NCBI GenBank assembly: GCA_900555015.1
Contig: USJL01000003.1
Coordinates: forward strand, 1-64,000
From: an uncultured Oscillospiraceae bacterium
GTDB taxonomy: Bacteria > Bacillota > Clostridia > Oscillospirales > Acutalibacteraceae
Length of the DNA: 64,000 bases
Direction: 5' to 3'
Part shown: positions 41,910-51,306 of the stretch, piece after piece
Layout of the letters: each line of letters starts with the position of its first letter
Numbering within the stretch: position 1 is the stretch's first letter
Made by a program: the position numbers and the translations under genes
The notes under the pieces: model-generated
What the model saw: the letters and a program-made list of their open reading frames with translations, nothing else
Told to the model about the DNA's origin: nothing
Databases searched by the model: none

Positions 41910-43133
41910 ATGAAAATACTCTTACTTGGCTCGCTGATATCAGCAGCACAGATGGAACAACTTAATAGTAATAGCAAAGAAAAAGCCTCTGTTGCTCCGG
42001 TGAATTATGAAACGATGTTGGCAAAGGGCTTGGTAGAGAATGGTGCAAAGGTGGATTCACTAAGTGTGCCTGCGGTTGCCGCATATCCGCACAGTATATT
42101 TAAGCATATTACTGGAAAACAAGAAACAATTGAAAACGACATCCGGATTCAGTGGGTTCCTTTTGTCAATATACAGGGACTGAAGCAGCTTACGATTAAG
42201 AAAAATGTGGAACAGCTGCTGGAACAGTGGCTGCAAGAAAACAAGGATGTTAAAGACAAGGTTGTTCTGATGTACTCCATATATCCGCCTTATACGGAAC
42301 CGGCAGTTAGATTATGCAAGAAATATGGATGCCATCTGAGTGCAGTAATTACAGATTTGCCAGAGTATATGTACTCTTGGAAAAACATGAAGGGCATCCG
42401 TGGATGGTACTCCAAAAGACTTTCAGAAAAGATGTTGGAGCTTCAGGGGAGATGTGACAGCTATATTCTGTTTACAAAACCCATGGCCGCCAAAATGGGG
42501 ATTGAGGATAAGCCCTATATAGTTTCTGAAGGATTTTGTGATGCAAGTATTTTTGATGACATTCCGGATCAGGAAAAATACCCAAGAAAAACGATTGTGT
42601 ATGGCGGAAACATCAGCAGGCTTTATGGCATTCAGAATCTGGTGAAAGGCTTTATGCAGACCAATCTTGATGCGGAACTGCATCTATATGGTGCTGGAGG
42701 AGATGCAGCATTTATTGAAGAATGTGCGAAGAAGGATTCTCGCATCAAGTTTTTTGGCAGAGTGGATCGGAAGACACTGCTGGTTGCTCTGAAAAAATCA
42801 CATCTGCTGATAGTTAATAAGCCGACAGCGGATGATTACAGCAATTATTCTTTCTCGTCCAAGATATTGGAATACATGGCATCTGGTACGCCGTTGTTGA
42901 CAACGAAGGTAGGTGGAATGCCGGAGGAATATTTGAAATATGTATACATCATCGAAGATGAATCAATAAGTGGTATTTCCACTGCATTAGCCACAGTTAT
43001 GCACAATGCACCTAAGGCACTTTACTTATTCGGTCAAAAAGCTGCACATTTTGCCATAGGGGATAAGAACTATCGAAAAATGACTGAAAAGGTACTGATC
43101 TTTTTGCAGTCACAGTTGAGTGAGGATAAGTAA
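41910..43133 (+). CDS. GT4 glycosyltransferase
   Basis: The 407-residue GT-B protein begins MKILLLGSLISAAQ, has a donor half starting TIVYGGNISRLYG, a LHLYGAGGDAAFIEEC strand and the FSSKILEYMASGTPLL motif typical of GT4 enzymes. The start at 41910 is chosen because it lies two bases after the previous stop and begins the first beta strand; AAGGAAAAG precedes it. One of eight transferases of the cluster; donor unknown. Confidence 0.82.
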   Translation: MKILLLGSLISAAQMEQLNSNSKEKASVAPVNYETMLAKGLVENGAKVDSLSVPAVAAYPHSIFKHITGKQETIENDIRIQWVPFVNIQGLKQLTIKKNVEQLLEQWLQENKDVKDKVVLMYSIYPPYTEPAVRLCKKYGCHLSAVITDLPEYMYSWKNMKGIRGWYSKRLSEKMLELQGRCDSYILFTKPMAAKMGIEDKPYIVSEGFCDASIFDDIPDQEKYPRKTIVYGGNISRLYGIQNLVKGFMQTNLDAELHLYGAGGDAAFIEECAKKDSRIKFFGRVDRKTLLVALKKSHLLIVNKPTADDYSNYSFSSKILEYMASGTPLLTTKVGGMPEEYLKYVYIIEDESISGISTALATVMHNAPKALYLFGQKAAHFAIGDKNYRKMTEKVLIFLQSQLSEDK

Positions 43134-43134
43134 A

Positions 43135-44337
43135 ATGAAAGTATTACAAATCAACAGCGTATGTGGAAAAGGCAGTACAGGGCGGATTGCGGTGCAGATC
43201 AGTGATTATCTGAATCAGCATGATGTCGAAAATTATATTGCTTATGGATTCGGAAAGTCGGATCGTCCGAATACTTTTTGCTTCGGTAACAGCTTGGATG
43301 CTCATTTGCATAGCTTCATGTCAAGGAAACTGGGGTGGCAAGGGAAAATGTCCCATATTCAAACCTGGCACTTGATTCAATATATGGAACGTATTAACCC
43401 GGATATTGTACATCTGCATAATATTCATGGGCATTATATGAATTACAAAATGCTTTTTCAATACTTGAAAAAGAAAAACTGCCAGGTTGTCTGGACATTC
43501 CACGACTGCTGGCCGGTAACGGGGAAATGTGCCCATTTTACAGAGGTAAAGTGTGAGAAATGGAAAACAGGCTGTTTTGAATGCCCTCAGCTTGACCGAT
43601 ATCCGGACAGCGAGCGTGACCGCAGCCGTAAAAGTTACTTGGAGAAGAAGGCAGCATTCACGTCGATCCCGAATTTGCATATTGTCACAGTTTCCAATTG
43701 GCTGAAATCGGTGGCAGAAGCGTCTTTCTTGTGTAAGGCTGACATTCGGTGCATCTATAATGGTGTTGATACAGAACGGTTTTCTTTTCATAAAAGTTCA
43801 ATTCGAGAGCAGTATCAGCTTCAGGGGAAGTTTATCATTTTAAGTGTAGCCAGTGTTTGGAATAAGGGCAAAGGGTTGGATCAGTTTATTGCTTTATCAA
43901 AGCGACTGCAAGAAGATGAGATGATTGTGCTGATTGGTGTTACACCTAACCAGAAGAAGTGCCTGCCGGAGAACGTAATTGCTATTCCCGCAGTAAGCGA
44001 TCAGACTGTTCTGGCACAGTGGTATTCTGCTGCGGATGTTTATATCAATTTTTCTATTGAGGAGACTTTTGGATTGGTCGTTGCTGAAGCAATGGCTTGT
44101 GGAACCCCTGCAATTGTTATGAACAGTACAGCTTGTCCCGAAGTGGTGGATGCCGATACAGGTTTTGTGGTTGAGCCATTGGAAATTGATGCGGTTCAAG
44201 ATGCCATAGAAATGATTAAAACAAGAGGAAAAGAGATATATTCTCCAAAATGCAAAGAGCGAATTCAGCAGTTATTTAGTTTGGAACTGATGCAGAGAAG
44301 ATATTATGAATTATATAAAAAGCTGGGGGGAGAATAA
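43135..44337 (+). CDS. GT4 glycosyltransferase
   Basis: The 400-residue GT-B protein starts with the LQINSVCGKGSTGRIA glycine-rich loop, has VVWTFHDCWPVTGKCAHF in the acceptor half with several Cys, and ILSVASVWNKGKGLD and FSIEETFGLVVAEAMACGTP (E-x7-E) in the donor half. It resembles transferases that add sugars late in capsule repeats. The start is one base after the previous stop with GAGGA before it. A G6 run (44325-44330) forms its last codons, and its stop overlaps the next start by one base. Confidence 0.85.
   Translation: MKVLQINSVCGKGSTGRIAVQISDYLNQHDVENYIAYGFGKSDRPNTFCFGNSLDAHLHSFMSRKLGWQGKMSHIQTWHLIQYMERINPDIVHLHNIHGHYMNYKMLFQYLKKKNCQVVWTFHDCWPVTGKCAHFTEVKCEKWKTGCFECPQLDRYPDSERDRSRKSYLEKKAAFTSIPNLHIVTVSNWLKSVAEASFLCKADIRCIYNGVDTERFSFHKSSIREQYQLQGKFIILSVASVWNKGKGLDQFIALSKRLQEDEMIVLIGVTPNQKKCLPENVIAIPAVSDQTVLAQWYSAADVYINFSIEETFGLVVAEAMACGTPAIVMNSTACPEVVDADTGFVVEPLEIDAVQDAIEMIKTRGKEIYSPKCKERIQQLFSLELMQRRYYELYKKLGGE
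44325..44330. repeat. G6 homopolymer at a glycosyltransferase stop
   Basis: Six G in the last four codons (LGGE), seven bases before the ATG of the polymerase gene. Confidence 0.7.
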
Positions 44338-45509
44338 TGGAGAGATTAAGGCATGTGTATCTTCCTCAAGTATACTTCAAGGCAATGTGGATATTGGCAT
44401 TGTTGCTATATATCCTGATACCGTTGCAGAGCGGCGCAGTAAGCCTTGTATATAAAGGAATTGTTCTAATTACCTTTGGGTGTTTTTTCATATTATTTGT
44501 TAAGAGAATAGATGAGTCAAGGTTCTTCGTGGGAAGCAAGGAAATGACTTGTTTTGTACTGCTTGTAATGACAGTTTTAGTCTCTCTTTTGTTTGGCAAT
44601 GGAACGATCACTTTCGATACTCAGATCATGGGAATGTTGGGGTTTATCGAAATGCCAATTGCAATTATGTTGATGGATTGTGTGGAGTATAATGAAGAAA
44701 ATGCGAGATTTATTCTTTATATAAATATTTTGATAGCCATTGTTTTTTCAATGTTGTCCATGACAAAATATGCATATTCGGGGATATTGGATAGCTTATA
44801 CTTAGGATATTCAAATCCAAATGCCACCGCAATATATCTACTATTAAATCAGGCTGTTTTAATTATGTTTTTACCGATGCTTGGAAAAATTTCTTTGAAA
44901 TTTCTTGTTATCGGGTTGTGTGTGTATGAAGAATACCTGATTTATTTAACGGACTCTCGTACTTGCCTGATTGTTAGCATTGCAATAGTGGTTTATTACC
45001 TCTTCGGCAAAAAAATCAAAATACCGAAATGTATTATTATTGCTGCGATAGTTTTCCCGTTAGCATTTATGCTCATATATACTAATATGTATGCAAGTGG
45101 AAAATATGCTGATTTGCAAATATTGGGCAAGGAACTGTATTCTGGTCGGGAAGTATACTTTTTGAGCCAGATGGATGTTTTATCTTGGAAAAACGTTCTG
45201 GGAGATGTACGGCAGTATCATTTTACGAATATGCACAATGGTCCACTTGCAATCATAGCAAGCTGTGGAGTTTTAGGGTACATTTGGTGGTTCCTTTTTT
45301 ATTTCTGGACGATTCAGCGATATCATAGTGTTGCAAGAAGTCAATTACAATTCATTGCGCTGGTGGCAATTTTGGGTGTGTTTATTCACTCGTGTTCTGA
45401 AGCAGCTTTGATTGTAGGCGGCGCTCACTACTCAATTATTGTAGCTACATTTTACTGGATATTAAAGGGGAACCCATATGGATATGGCATTGAGAGAGAG
45501 AAGTATTAG
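44337..45509 (+). CDS. O-antigen ligase/polymerase-like membrane protein (Wzy candidate)
   Basis: The 390-residue protein has about 10-11 hydrophobic helices and a large external loop before the last three helices (residues about 255-310), with an SNPNATAIYLLL stretch in the middle. This is the shape of Wzy polymerases that join lipid-linked repeat units on the outer face. Sequence identity in the family is always low, so the call rests on topology and on its place among transferases and a flippase. Start overlaps the previous stop by one base. Confidence 0.72.
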   Translation: MERLRHVYLPQVYFKAMWILALLLYILIPLQSGAVSLVYKGIVLITFGCFFILFVKRIDESRFFVGSKEMTCFVLLVMTVLVSLLFGNGTITFDTQIMGMLGFIEMPIAIMLMDCVEYNEENARFILYINILIAIVFSMLSMTKYAYSGILDSLYLGYSNPNATAIYLLLNQAVLIMFLPMLGKISLKFLVIGLCVYEEYLIYLTDSRTCLIVSIAIVVYYLFGKKIKIPKCIIIAAIVFPLAFMLIYTNMYASGKYADLQILGKELYSGREVYFLSQMDVLSWKNVLGDVRQYHFTNMHNGPLAIIASCGVLGYIWWFLFYFWTIQRYHSVARSQLQFIALVAILGVFIHSCSEAALIVGGAHYSIIVATFYWILKGNPYGYGIEREKY

Positions 45510-46479
45510 TAGGTGTGTTTGGTGTGCAAAAGCGGTTGCAATCTTAACAGTTATTATCGCACACTCTGACTTCCAAAACGTGAGCCCTGGTTGGCTAGTA
45601 ATATTGTTTCAGAGAATCGGGTCAATGGGTGTGCCTGTATTTTTGCTTTTGTCCGCATATTATTACAGACCCACAAAATATGCCTCGTTTCGGGAACTTC
45701 TAAAGAGCAGGAAAACTACTTTTTTTCCTTGGATAATATTGGCGGGCGCTTGTTATTTGTGGTCTAATTTACAAATGGGCAAGGAAATCAATGTACAATC
45801 ATGCCTGCAGTTTGTACTGGGATATAATAGTTTATTCTACTTTTTGTCCGTATTGATTTTGTTACAGATACTGTTTTATTTCTTTCGATATGTCAGCATA
45901 AGAAAAATGGCAGGAGTCTGCATTGTCCTCTCGATTATATCGACGGAATTGGCCGCTTTTGGGATTACAGATGACATAATTGCCAGAGCTGGCTTAACAA
46001 ACTATTTGAATATCTTTAATTGGGTAGGATTTTTCTCAATCGGACTGTATTTACAAACAAAAGAGGATAGCAGGATCATTGGATATATCAAAAAGTATTT
46101 TGGTTGGGCTATTCTGATTTGGGGGATTCTTTTTGCTTTAAGCGGTTTTATCGAGCATGGACAATATGGGTATTTCTCCATATTAGGTATTTTTATGGAG
46201 TCAGCAAGTGCGATTTTGATTCTGCGATTCGCATGGAGCATTTGTCGCTACGACTGGATTGTAAAGTTGGGTAAATATTCTTTTGCGATTTATTTGGTTC
46301 ATATCAATATTGTTCCTATTGTGAATAAATTTCTTGGTGGGAATGCGTTTGGAGAAATTGCATCTCCCTTTTGTACATACATAATATCGTTTTTGCTGAT
46401 TTGGTGCGCCTGTATGCTACTGAAAAAAATGAAGATGAGTTTCCTTACAAAGTATTTGTTGGGTGTAAGAATGGAATGA
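45478..46479 (+). CDS. membrane acyltransferase 3 family protein
   Basis: The 333-residue protein has about ten membrane helices and the acyltransferase-3 pattern: AVAILTVIIAHSDF with the conserved His near residue 28, GSMGVPVFLLLSAYYY, and YSFAIYLVHINIVPI near the end. These proteins move acetyl or other acyl groups to sugars on the outer side. It overlaps the polymerase gene by 32 bases; ATG at 45484 is an alternative start. Its product would decorate the polymer. Confidence 0.85.
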   Translation: MDMALRERSISRCVWCAKAVAILTVIIAHSDFQNVSPGWLVILFQRIGSMGVPVFLLLSAYYYRPTKYASFRELLKSRKTTFFPWIILAGACYLWSNLQMGKEINVQSCLQFVLGYNSLFYFLSVLILLQILFYFFRYVSIRKMAGVCIVLSIISTELAAFGITDDIIARAGLTNYLNIFNWVGFFSIGLYLQTKEDSRIIGYIKKYFGWAILIWGILFALSGFIEHGQYGYFSILGIFMESASAILILRFAWSICRYDWIVKLGKYSFAIYLVHINIVPIVNKFLGGNAFGEIASPFCTYIISFLLIWCACMLLKKMKMSFLTKYLLGVRME

Positions 46480-46490
46480 GGAAGGATAGA

Positions 46491-47480
46491 ATGAAAGTTA
46501 GTATTATTGTACCTGTCTACAATGTGGAGGACTACCTGGATGAATGTGTAAATAGCCTGATCAATCAGACGATGCAGGATATACAGATTATTTTGGTAGA
46601 TGACGGTTCTTCTGATCGGTCAGGCAAGATGATTGACGATTACGCTGCTTCAGACAATAGGGTTGTTGCGGTTCACAAAGAAAACGGTGGACAGAGTTCT
46701 GCTCGGAATCTTGGGTTAAAGCACGCATCAGGAGAGTATGTTCTCTATGTAGATAGTGATGACTATATTGCGCTAAATGCCTGTGAGAGATTGTATGAAA
46801 CTGCGGTTCAGTTTGATGCGGATATTGTACAGGGAGATTTAGAGAATGAAGAAAAGATGATCCTGAATAATCCATCCTTCAGAAAGATTCCCAACGAGAA
46901 TCAGGCAGTTTCCACAAAGCAGTTCCTGAAAGAAAAAGTCCAAACAGAAACGTATGATATCGTGCCGGTTCTCTATTTCGTGCGCAGATCTCTGATTGAA
47001 CGAGAGAAGCTAACCTTTCCGGAGGGGTATACCTACGAAGATCAATTATACACATTTCAGCTTCTCACGGTCGATGCGACTATTGTAAAAATTCGATTTC
47101 CATTTTATTTCTACCGAATGGATCGTCCCGGTAGTACGACAAATCATATTGTACTTAAACGTGGCATTGATGCATTATACATCTGTGGTGAGATGTACAG
47201 GCATTATTTATCACTGCCAAAAGAAAACATGGAAGAGAATTCTGCCGTTGTTCTGATTTCTCTGTATCAGCTATATAATGTATATTTGAAACTTAGCTCG
47301 TCAGATAGAGTCTGCATAATGAAACAATTTGATATAAAAGAATATCTTTCTCAATTGCCAAGTGTTCGATATTATAAAGCACTGTATGATCAGCTTATGC
47401 ATTTTTCAGCACACCCCAAACGTGTAGCTTTCTTGTTTGACGCAAGAAAGAAGATTAGAAAGATTTTGAGGAAACATTAA
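46491..47480 (+). CDS. GT2 family glycosyltransferase
   Basis: The 329-residue GT-A protein opens with VSIIVPVYNVEDYLDEC, then ILVDDGSSDRSG, ENGGQSSARNLGL and the DSDDYI metal motif near residue 95. These are inverting transferases that add a sugar to the lipid-linked repeat at the membrane. ATG 46491 follows GAGGAAGG; upstream in-frame codons lie inside the acyltransferase gene. Its stop overlaps the next start by one base and the next gene is a related GT2. Confidence 0.87.
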   Translation: MKVSIIVPVYNVEDYLDECVNSLINQTMQDIQIILVDDGSSDRSGKMIDDYAASDNRVVAVHKENGGQSSARNLGLKHASGEYVLYVDSDDYIALNACERLYETAVQFDADIVQGDLENEEKMILNNPSFRKIPNENQAVSTKQFLKEKVQTETYDIVPVLYFVRRSLIEREKLTFPEGYTYEDQLYTFQLLTVDATIVKIRFPFYFYRMDRPGSTTNHIVLKRGIDALYICGEMYRHYLSLPKENMEENSAVVLISLYQLYNVYLKLSSSDRVCIMKQFDIKEYLSQLPSVRYYKALYDQLMHFSAHPKRVAFLFDARKKIRKILRKH

Positions 47481-48505
47481 TGCCACAGATTAGTATTATT
47501 GTACCTGTCTATAACGCAGAGAAGTTCCTGCCACAGTGTATTGAAAGTTTATTAGCCCAGACATTCCAGGATATTGAAATTATCTTAGTAAACGATGGAT
47601 CAACTGATTCTTCACTTGATATATGCGAAAAATATGCGAAGATAGATACTCGCATTACAATCATTTCCAAAGATAACGAAGGTGTGGCAAAAGCCAGACG
47701 CGATGGCATAATGAAGGCGAGTGCAGAGTATATAACGTTTATTGATAGTGATGATTACTATGAGCCTGAGTTTTGCAAGAAGATGTTTTTCTGTATTAGG
47801 AAGTCAGATGCTGATTTAGTTGAATGCGACTATTACAGTGTATCTGAGAACTCAAAAAGAGAACATAGGATTTATTCATCTGACATGGAGTTGGATGTTG
47901 AAAAATTTCATGAAATAGTTGTTAAGAAAACGATTGTAAATGGCTCTGAGGCGGTTGTACTTTGGAATAAATTGTTCCGAAAGAAACTTATCATAGAGAC
48001 GGTAAAAGAATTTGGTGATAATCAACTGGAAGACTATGTATTTAACGTACAGTACTATACGATGGTTGAACGTTATGTATACATTCACCAGTGCTTAACG
48101 AATTATCGTCAGGTGCCTATGAGTTTGTCCCGAAAGTGCAATATTCAAGCATATGAAATACTTAAAAGAGCGGAAACAATCAAAGAAGGTTGCCTTGAAA
48201 AAATGGGATTGGTAACGGATGCTGATAAAATAGAAGATGCAGTATGGTTTGTGAATTACACAATGAATTTTCTAAATCAGTATCTTTTAGCGAATATGCC
48301 TCATTCTGATGCGTTCATTCGTAAAATTCTAATGGATGAAATGCTTTGCAGAAAATGTGTTCGAATCGCACAGAATAATCAATTTGCATGGCTCATCGCA
48401 AACGACAGGATAGGAAAGGCGATTCGTCAGCTGAAAAATAAGGCAAAACAGGAAAAAGTAAAAATGCTGCTTTCAAGACTCAAACGAACGTTCTTATGTA
48501 AATGA
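47480..48505 (+). CDS. GT2 family glycosyltransferase
   Basis: The 341-residue protein has the same GT-A start as its neighbour (ISIIVPVYNAEKFLPQC, ILVNDGSTDSS, NEGVAKARRDGI, DSDDYY), pointing to an old duplication followed by change of specificity. The C-terminal half is helical and basic, with LKNKAKQEKVKML near the end. Donor unknown. A gap of 97 bases with no clear signal separates it from the flippase gene. Confidence 0.87.
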   Translation: MPQISIIVPVYNAEKFLPQCIESLLAQTFQDIEIILVNDGSTDSSLDICEKYAKIDTRITIISKDNEGVAKARRDGIMKASAEYITFIDSDDYYEPEFCKKMFFCIRKSDADLVECDYYSVSENSKREHRIYSSDMELDVEKFHEIVVKKTIVNGSEAVVLWNKLFRKKLIIETVKEFGDNQLEDYVFNVQYYTMVERYVYIHQCLTNYRQVPMSLSRKCNIQAYEILKRAETIKEGCLEKMGLVTDADKIEDAVWFVNYTMNFLNQYLLANMPHSDAFIRKILMDEMLCRKCVRIAQNNQFAWLIANDRIGKAIRQLKNKAKQEKVKMLLSRLKRTFLCK

Positions 48506-48602
48506 ATTATTTGGATCATACATTGAATATTCTCGTTATACTTAACTGGTTATTAAAGAAAGTGAGCATCTTTTAATAGTGTATTTGAAGTGAGGTGTAT
48601 AA

Positions 48603-50129
48603 ATGAAAAATAAGCAAATGTATCTAACCCTTGTTGCCCAGATGCTGTCTTTTTTTATTAGCTTTGTGATTTCATTTTTTGTTAGTCCAATTATCGTTAG
48701 AAGTGTGGGAAAAGAGACATATGGTTTTTTGGGAGTTGCAAATAGCTTTACCAGTTATGTTGCAATTGTGACTGTAGCTTTAAACACATTGGCAGGGCGT
48801 TTTGTATCTATACATTATTGTCAAAAGAAATATAAAGAAGCAAATGAATACTATTCATCGGTTTTCTTTTCCAATATGATTGTTGTATTGGTGCTATTTA
48901 TCCCGATGTTAATGCTCATATCGAATATTGATAGATTTCTGGATATTCCATATGAAAGCATAGGAAGTGTAAAAGCTACCTTCTTGTTTGTATTTTTGGG
49001 ATTCTTTGTAAATATGAATACATCTATTTTTTCGGTAGCAACATTTGTGACAAACAAGGTCTATTTGTCCTCCATCAGGACGATTGAGGCAAATCTACTA
49101 AGGCTGGTTATTCTGGTTCTAACCTTTACATTATTACAGCCGCGTATTGAATACGTGGCACTGGCTATGCTAGCATACTATTTGTTTGTTGCCTTCTCTA
49201 ACTATCGTTATACAAAAATTTTGCTCCCAGAGTTGAAAATCAAAAAGTCCTCATTTAATGTTAGAAAAGTTTGGGAAATTATCATATCTGGTTGCTGGAA
49301 TAGCATAACAGCTCTGAGCAATGTCCTTCTGGAAGGTCTTGACTTGCTGATTTCTAATTTACTGATTGATGCCAGCGCAATGGGAACAGTTTCCATCGTG
49401 AAAACTGTACCTAATATGATATATCAATGTATGGGATATGTTATGAGCGGTTTCACACCTCAACTGACAATTAGTTATGCCAAAGATGATATTCCAGGGA
49501 TGGTTTCCCATTTAAACTATGCTTGTAAAGTAGTGGCACTTTTAATGGCGTTGCCAGTAGCATTTCTTGTTTCCTTCGGCAGATATTTCTTTTCTTTGTG
49601 GATGCCAACAGAGAATGCTACTACCCTATGGATATTATCGCTTCTATCAATGGGCGAATTACTTTTTGCAGGCTCTATATCGATTATGCATAATATTTTT
49701 ACAGTGACAAACCACTTAAAAGTTCCTGCACTGGCAACACTTGCTACGGGAGTGCTCAATACATTGATTGTATTCACTCTCTTGAATACAACGAATTTGG
49801 GGATCTACGCTGTGGTCTCCGTAAGTTCAATACTTGCGTTGGGAAGAAATCTACTTGTAAATATTCCTTATTCCGCCAAATGTGTTGGAGTCAGTCCGGT
49901 GAAATTCTATAAGATTGCGGGCAGAAGCTTACTGTTTGTCGTGATCAGCTCTGTTATTGGAAGCATTATAGCACACATTGGAAATCCTGCCAGCTGGGGC
50001 ATACTAATTCTCTGCGCCGGAGCAATGTGCGTTCTGTCGATTGGGGTGGAATTTATGCTTTTCTTCTCAAGAGAGGAAAAGCATAGTCTGATGGTAATGA
50101 TCAAGACAGTGCTTGCCAAAGTGAAGTGA
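48603..50129 (+). CDS. capsule repeat-unit flippase (Wzx-like)
   Basis: The 508-residue protein has about 14 membrane helices and the polysaccharide-transporter pattern: SFFISFVISFFVSPIIV at the start, GKETYGFLGVANSF, and GCWNSITALSNVLLEGLDLLI in the middle. It should flip the finished undecaprenyl-linked repeat to the outer face for the polymerase at 44337. Its base composition is lower in GC than the cluster edges, as is usual for strain-specific core genes. TGAGGTG precedes the start. Confidence 0.87.
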   Translation: MKNKQMYLTLVAQMLSFFISFVISFFVSPIIVRSVGKETYGFLGVANSFTSYVAIVTVALNTLAGRFVSIHYCQKKYKEANEYYSSVFFSNMIVVLVLFIPMLMLISNIDRFLDIPYESIGSVKATFLFVFLGFFVNMNTSIFSVATFVTNKVYLSSIRTIEANLLRLVILVLTFTLLQPRIEYVALAMLAYYLFVAFSNYRYTKILLPELKIKKSSFNVRKVWEIIISGCWNSITALSNVLLEGLDLLISNLLIDASAMGTVSIVKTVPNMIYQCMGYVMSGFTPQLTISYAKDDIPGMVSHLNYACKVVALLMALPVAFLVSFGRYFFSLWMPTENATTLWILSLLSMGELLFAGSISIMHNIFTVTNHLKVPALATLATGVLNTLIVFTLLNTTNLGIYAVVSVSSILALGRNLLVNIPYSAKCVGVSPVKFYKIAGRSLLFVVISSVIGSIIAHIGNPASWGILILCAGAMCVLSIGVEFMLFFSREEKHSLMVMIKTVLAKVK

Positions 50130-50142
50130 GGGAGGTGATTTG

Positions 50143-51303
50143 ATGACGATTACATTTGTTTCTAATTATTTGACGATTCATCAGATTCCGTTTTGTGAAG
50201 CCATGTATAGAGAAATGGGTGACAATTTTCGCTTTGTGAACACAGAACCAATGGAAACAGAACGAATTTCGATGGGGTGGAGCAATGAGAAAAGATATCC
50301 CTTTGAGATTGATTTGCAGCAGGCGGGTAACCTGATTGATGAGAGCGATATTGTAATCATCGGTTCTGCTCATGATTCCCTTATTCAATACAGATTACAG
50401 AACAATAAGCCTGTTATTCGATACAGCGAGCGGATATTGAAAGACGGCCGATGGCATATGCTGTCACCTCGTGCAATCAAAAATATGCTGAAAGCGCACA
50501 CAAAGTATACGAGTAAGAGGATTTGGATGCTTTGTGCAAGTGCTTATGCAGCGGGAGATTATGGGCTGTTTGGTGCGTACTGGGGAAAAAGCTACAAGTG
50601 GGGTTATTTCCCCAAAACAATTTGCTGTTCGGAAGAACAACTCTTTGAAAAGAAGAACAACAATGTAGTACATATCTTATGGTGTGGACGTATGCTCAGT
50701 TGGAAACACCCAGAGTTAGCTGTTCTGGCCGCAAAACATCTTCATGAAAATAGAATTCCATTTCACATGGATATCATAGGAGATGGTGAGTTAAAGACGG
50801 AAATTCATAGTCAGATCATGGAGCATCATTTAGAGGAAACCGTGACCATGCACGGCTTTCTTGCTCCTGATCAGGTACGAAGCTATATGGACAGAGCGAA
50901 TATTTTCCTGTTTACCAGCGATTTCCATGAGGGTTGGGGTGCAGTTCTTAACGAAGCTATGAATAGTGGTTGTGCGTGTGTTGCAAGTCATGCGATTGGA
51001 TCAGCCCCCTATTTGGTCCATGATGGAAAGAATGGCTTCTTGTACAGAAATGGAGACATTCAACAATTATGCAATTTGGTGGAAACTTTGGCTATGAATG
51101 AAGCGTTGTGCAGAGCTTTGGGGTTAAACGCTTACCATACAATAGCAGATACATGGAATGCCGATATTGCGGCGAAAAGACTCATTGCTTTTTGCAAGGC
51201 AATCAAACATCAAGAAAAAGTCCCAGAATATCAAGATGGCCCTGTGAGCAAAGCAGGGTTTTTGTCAAATCACTGGTATCACAAAGGAAGAAGAGACATT
51301 TAG
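50143..51303 (+). CDS. GT4 glycosyltransferase
   Basis: The 386-residue GT-B protein has TFVSNYLTIHQIPFCEAMY at the start, VHILWCGRMLSWKHPELA at the domain join and FHEGWGAVLNEAMNSGCACVAS carrying the E-x7-E donor motif. GAGGGAGGTG (50128-50137) fixes the ATG at 50143. It is followed by an Fe-S protein gene three bases on. Sugar donor unknown. Confidence 0.85.
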   Translation: MTITFVSNYLTIHQIPFCEAMYREMGDNFRFVNTEPMETERISMGWSNEKRYPFEIDLQQAGNLIDESDIVIIGSAHDSLIQYRLQNNKPVIRYSERILKDGRWHMLSPRAIKNMLKAHTKYTSKRIWMLCASAYAAGDYGLFGAYWGKSYKWGYFPKTICCSEEQLFEKKNNNVVHILWCGRMLSWKHPELAVLAAKHLHENRIPFHMDIIGDGELKTEIHSQIMEHHLEETVTMHGFLAPDQVRSYMDRANIFLFTSDFHEGWGAVLNEAMNSGCACVASHAIGSAPYLVHDGKNGFLYRNGDIQQLCNLVETLAMNEALCRALGLNAYHTIADTWNADIAAKRLIAFCKAIKHQEKVPEYQDGPVSKAGFLSNHWYHKGRRDI

Positions 51304-51306
51304 CCT

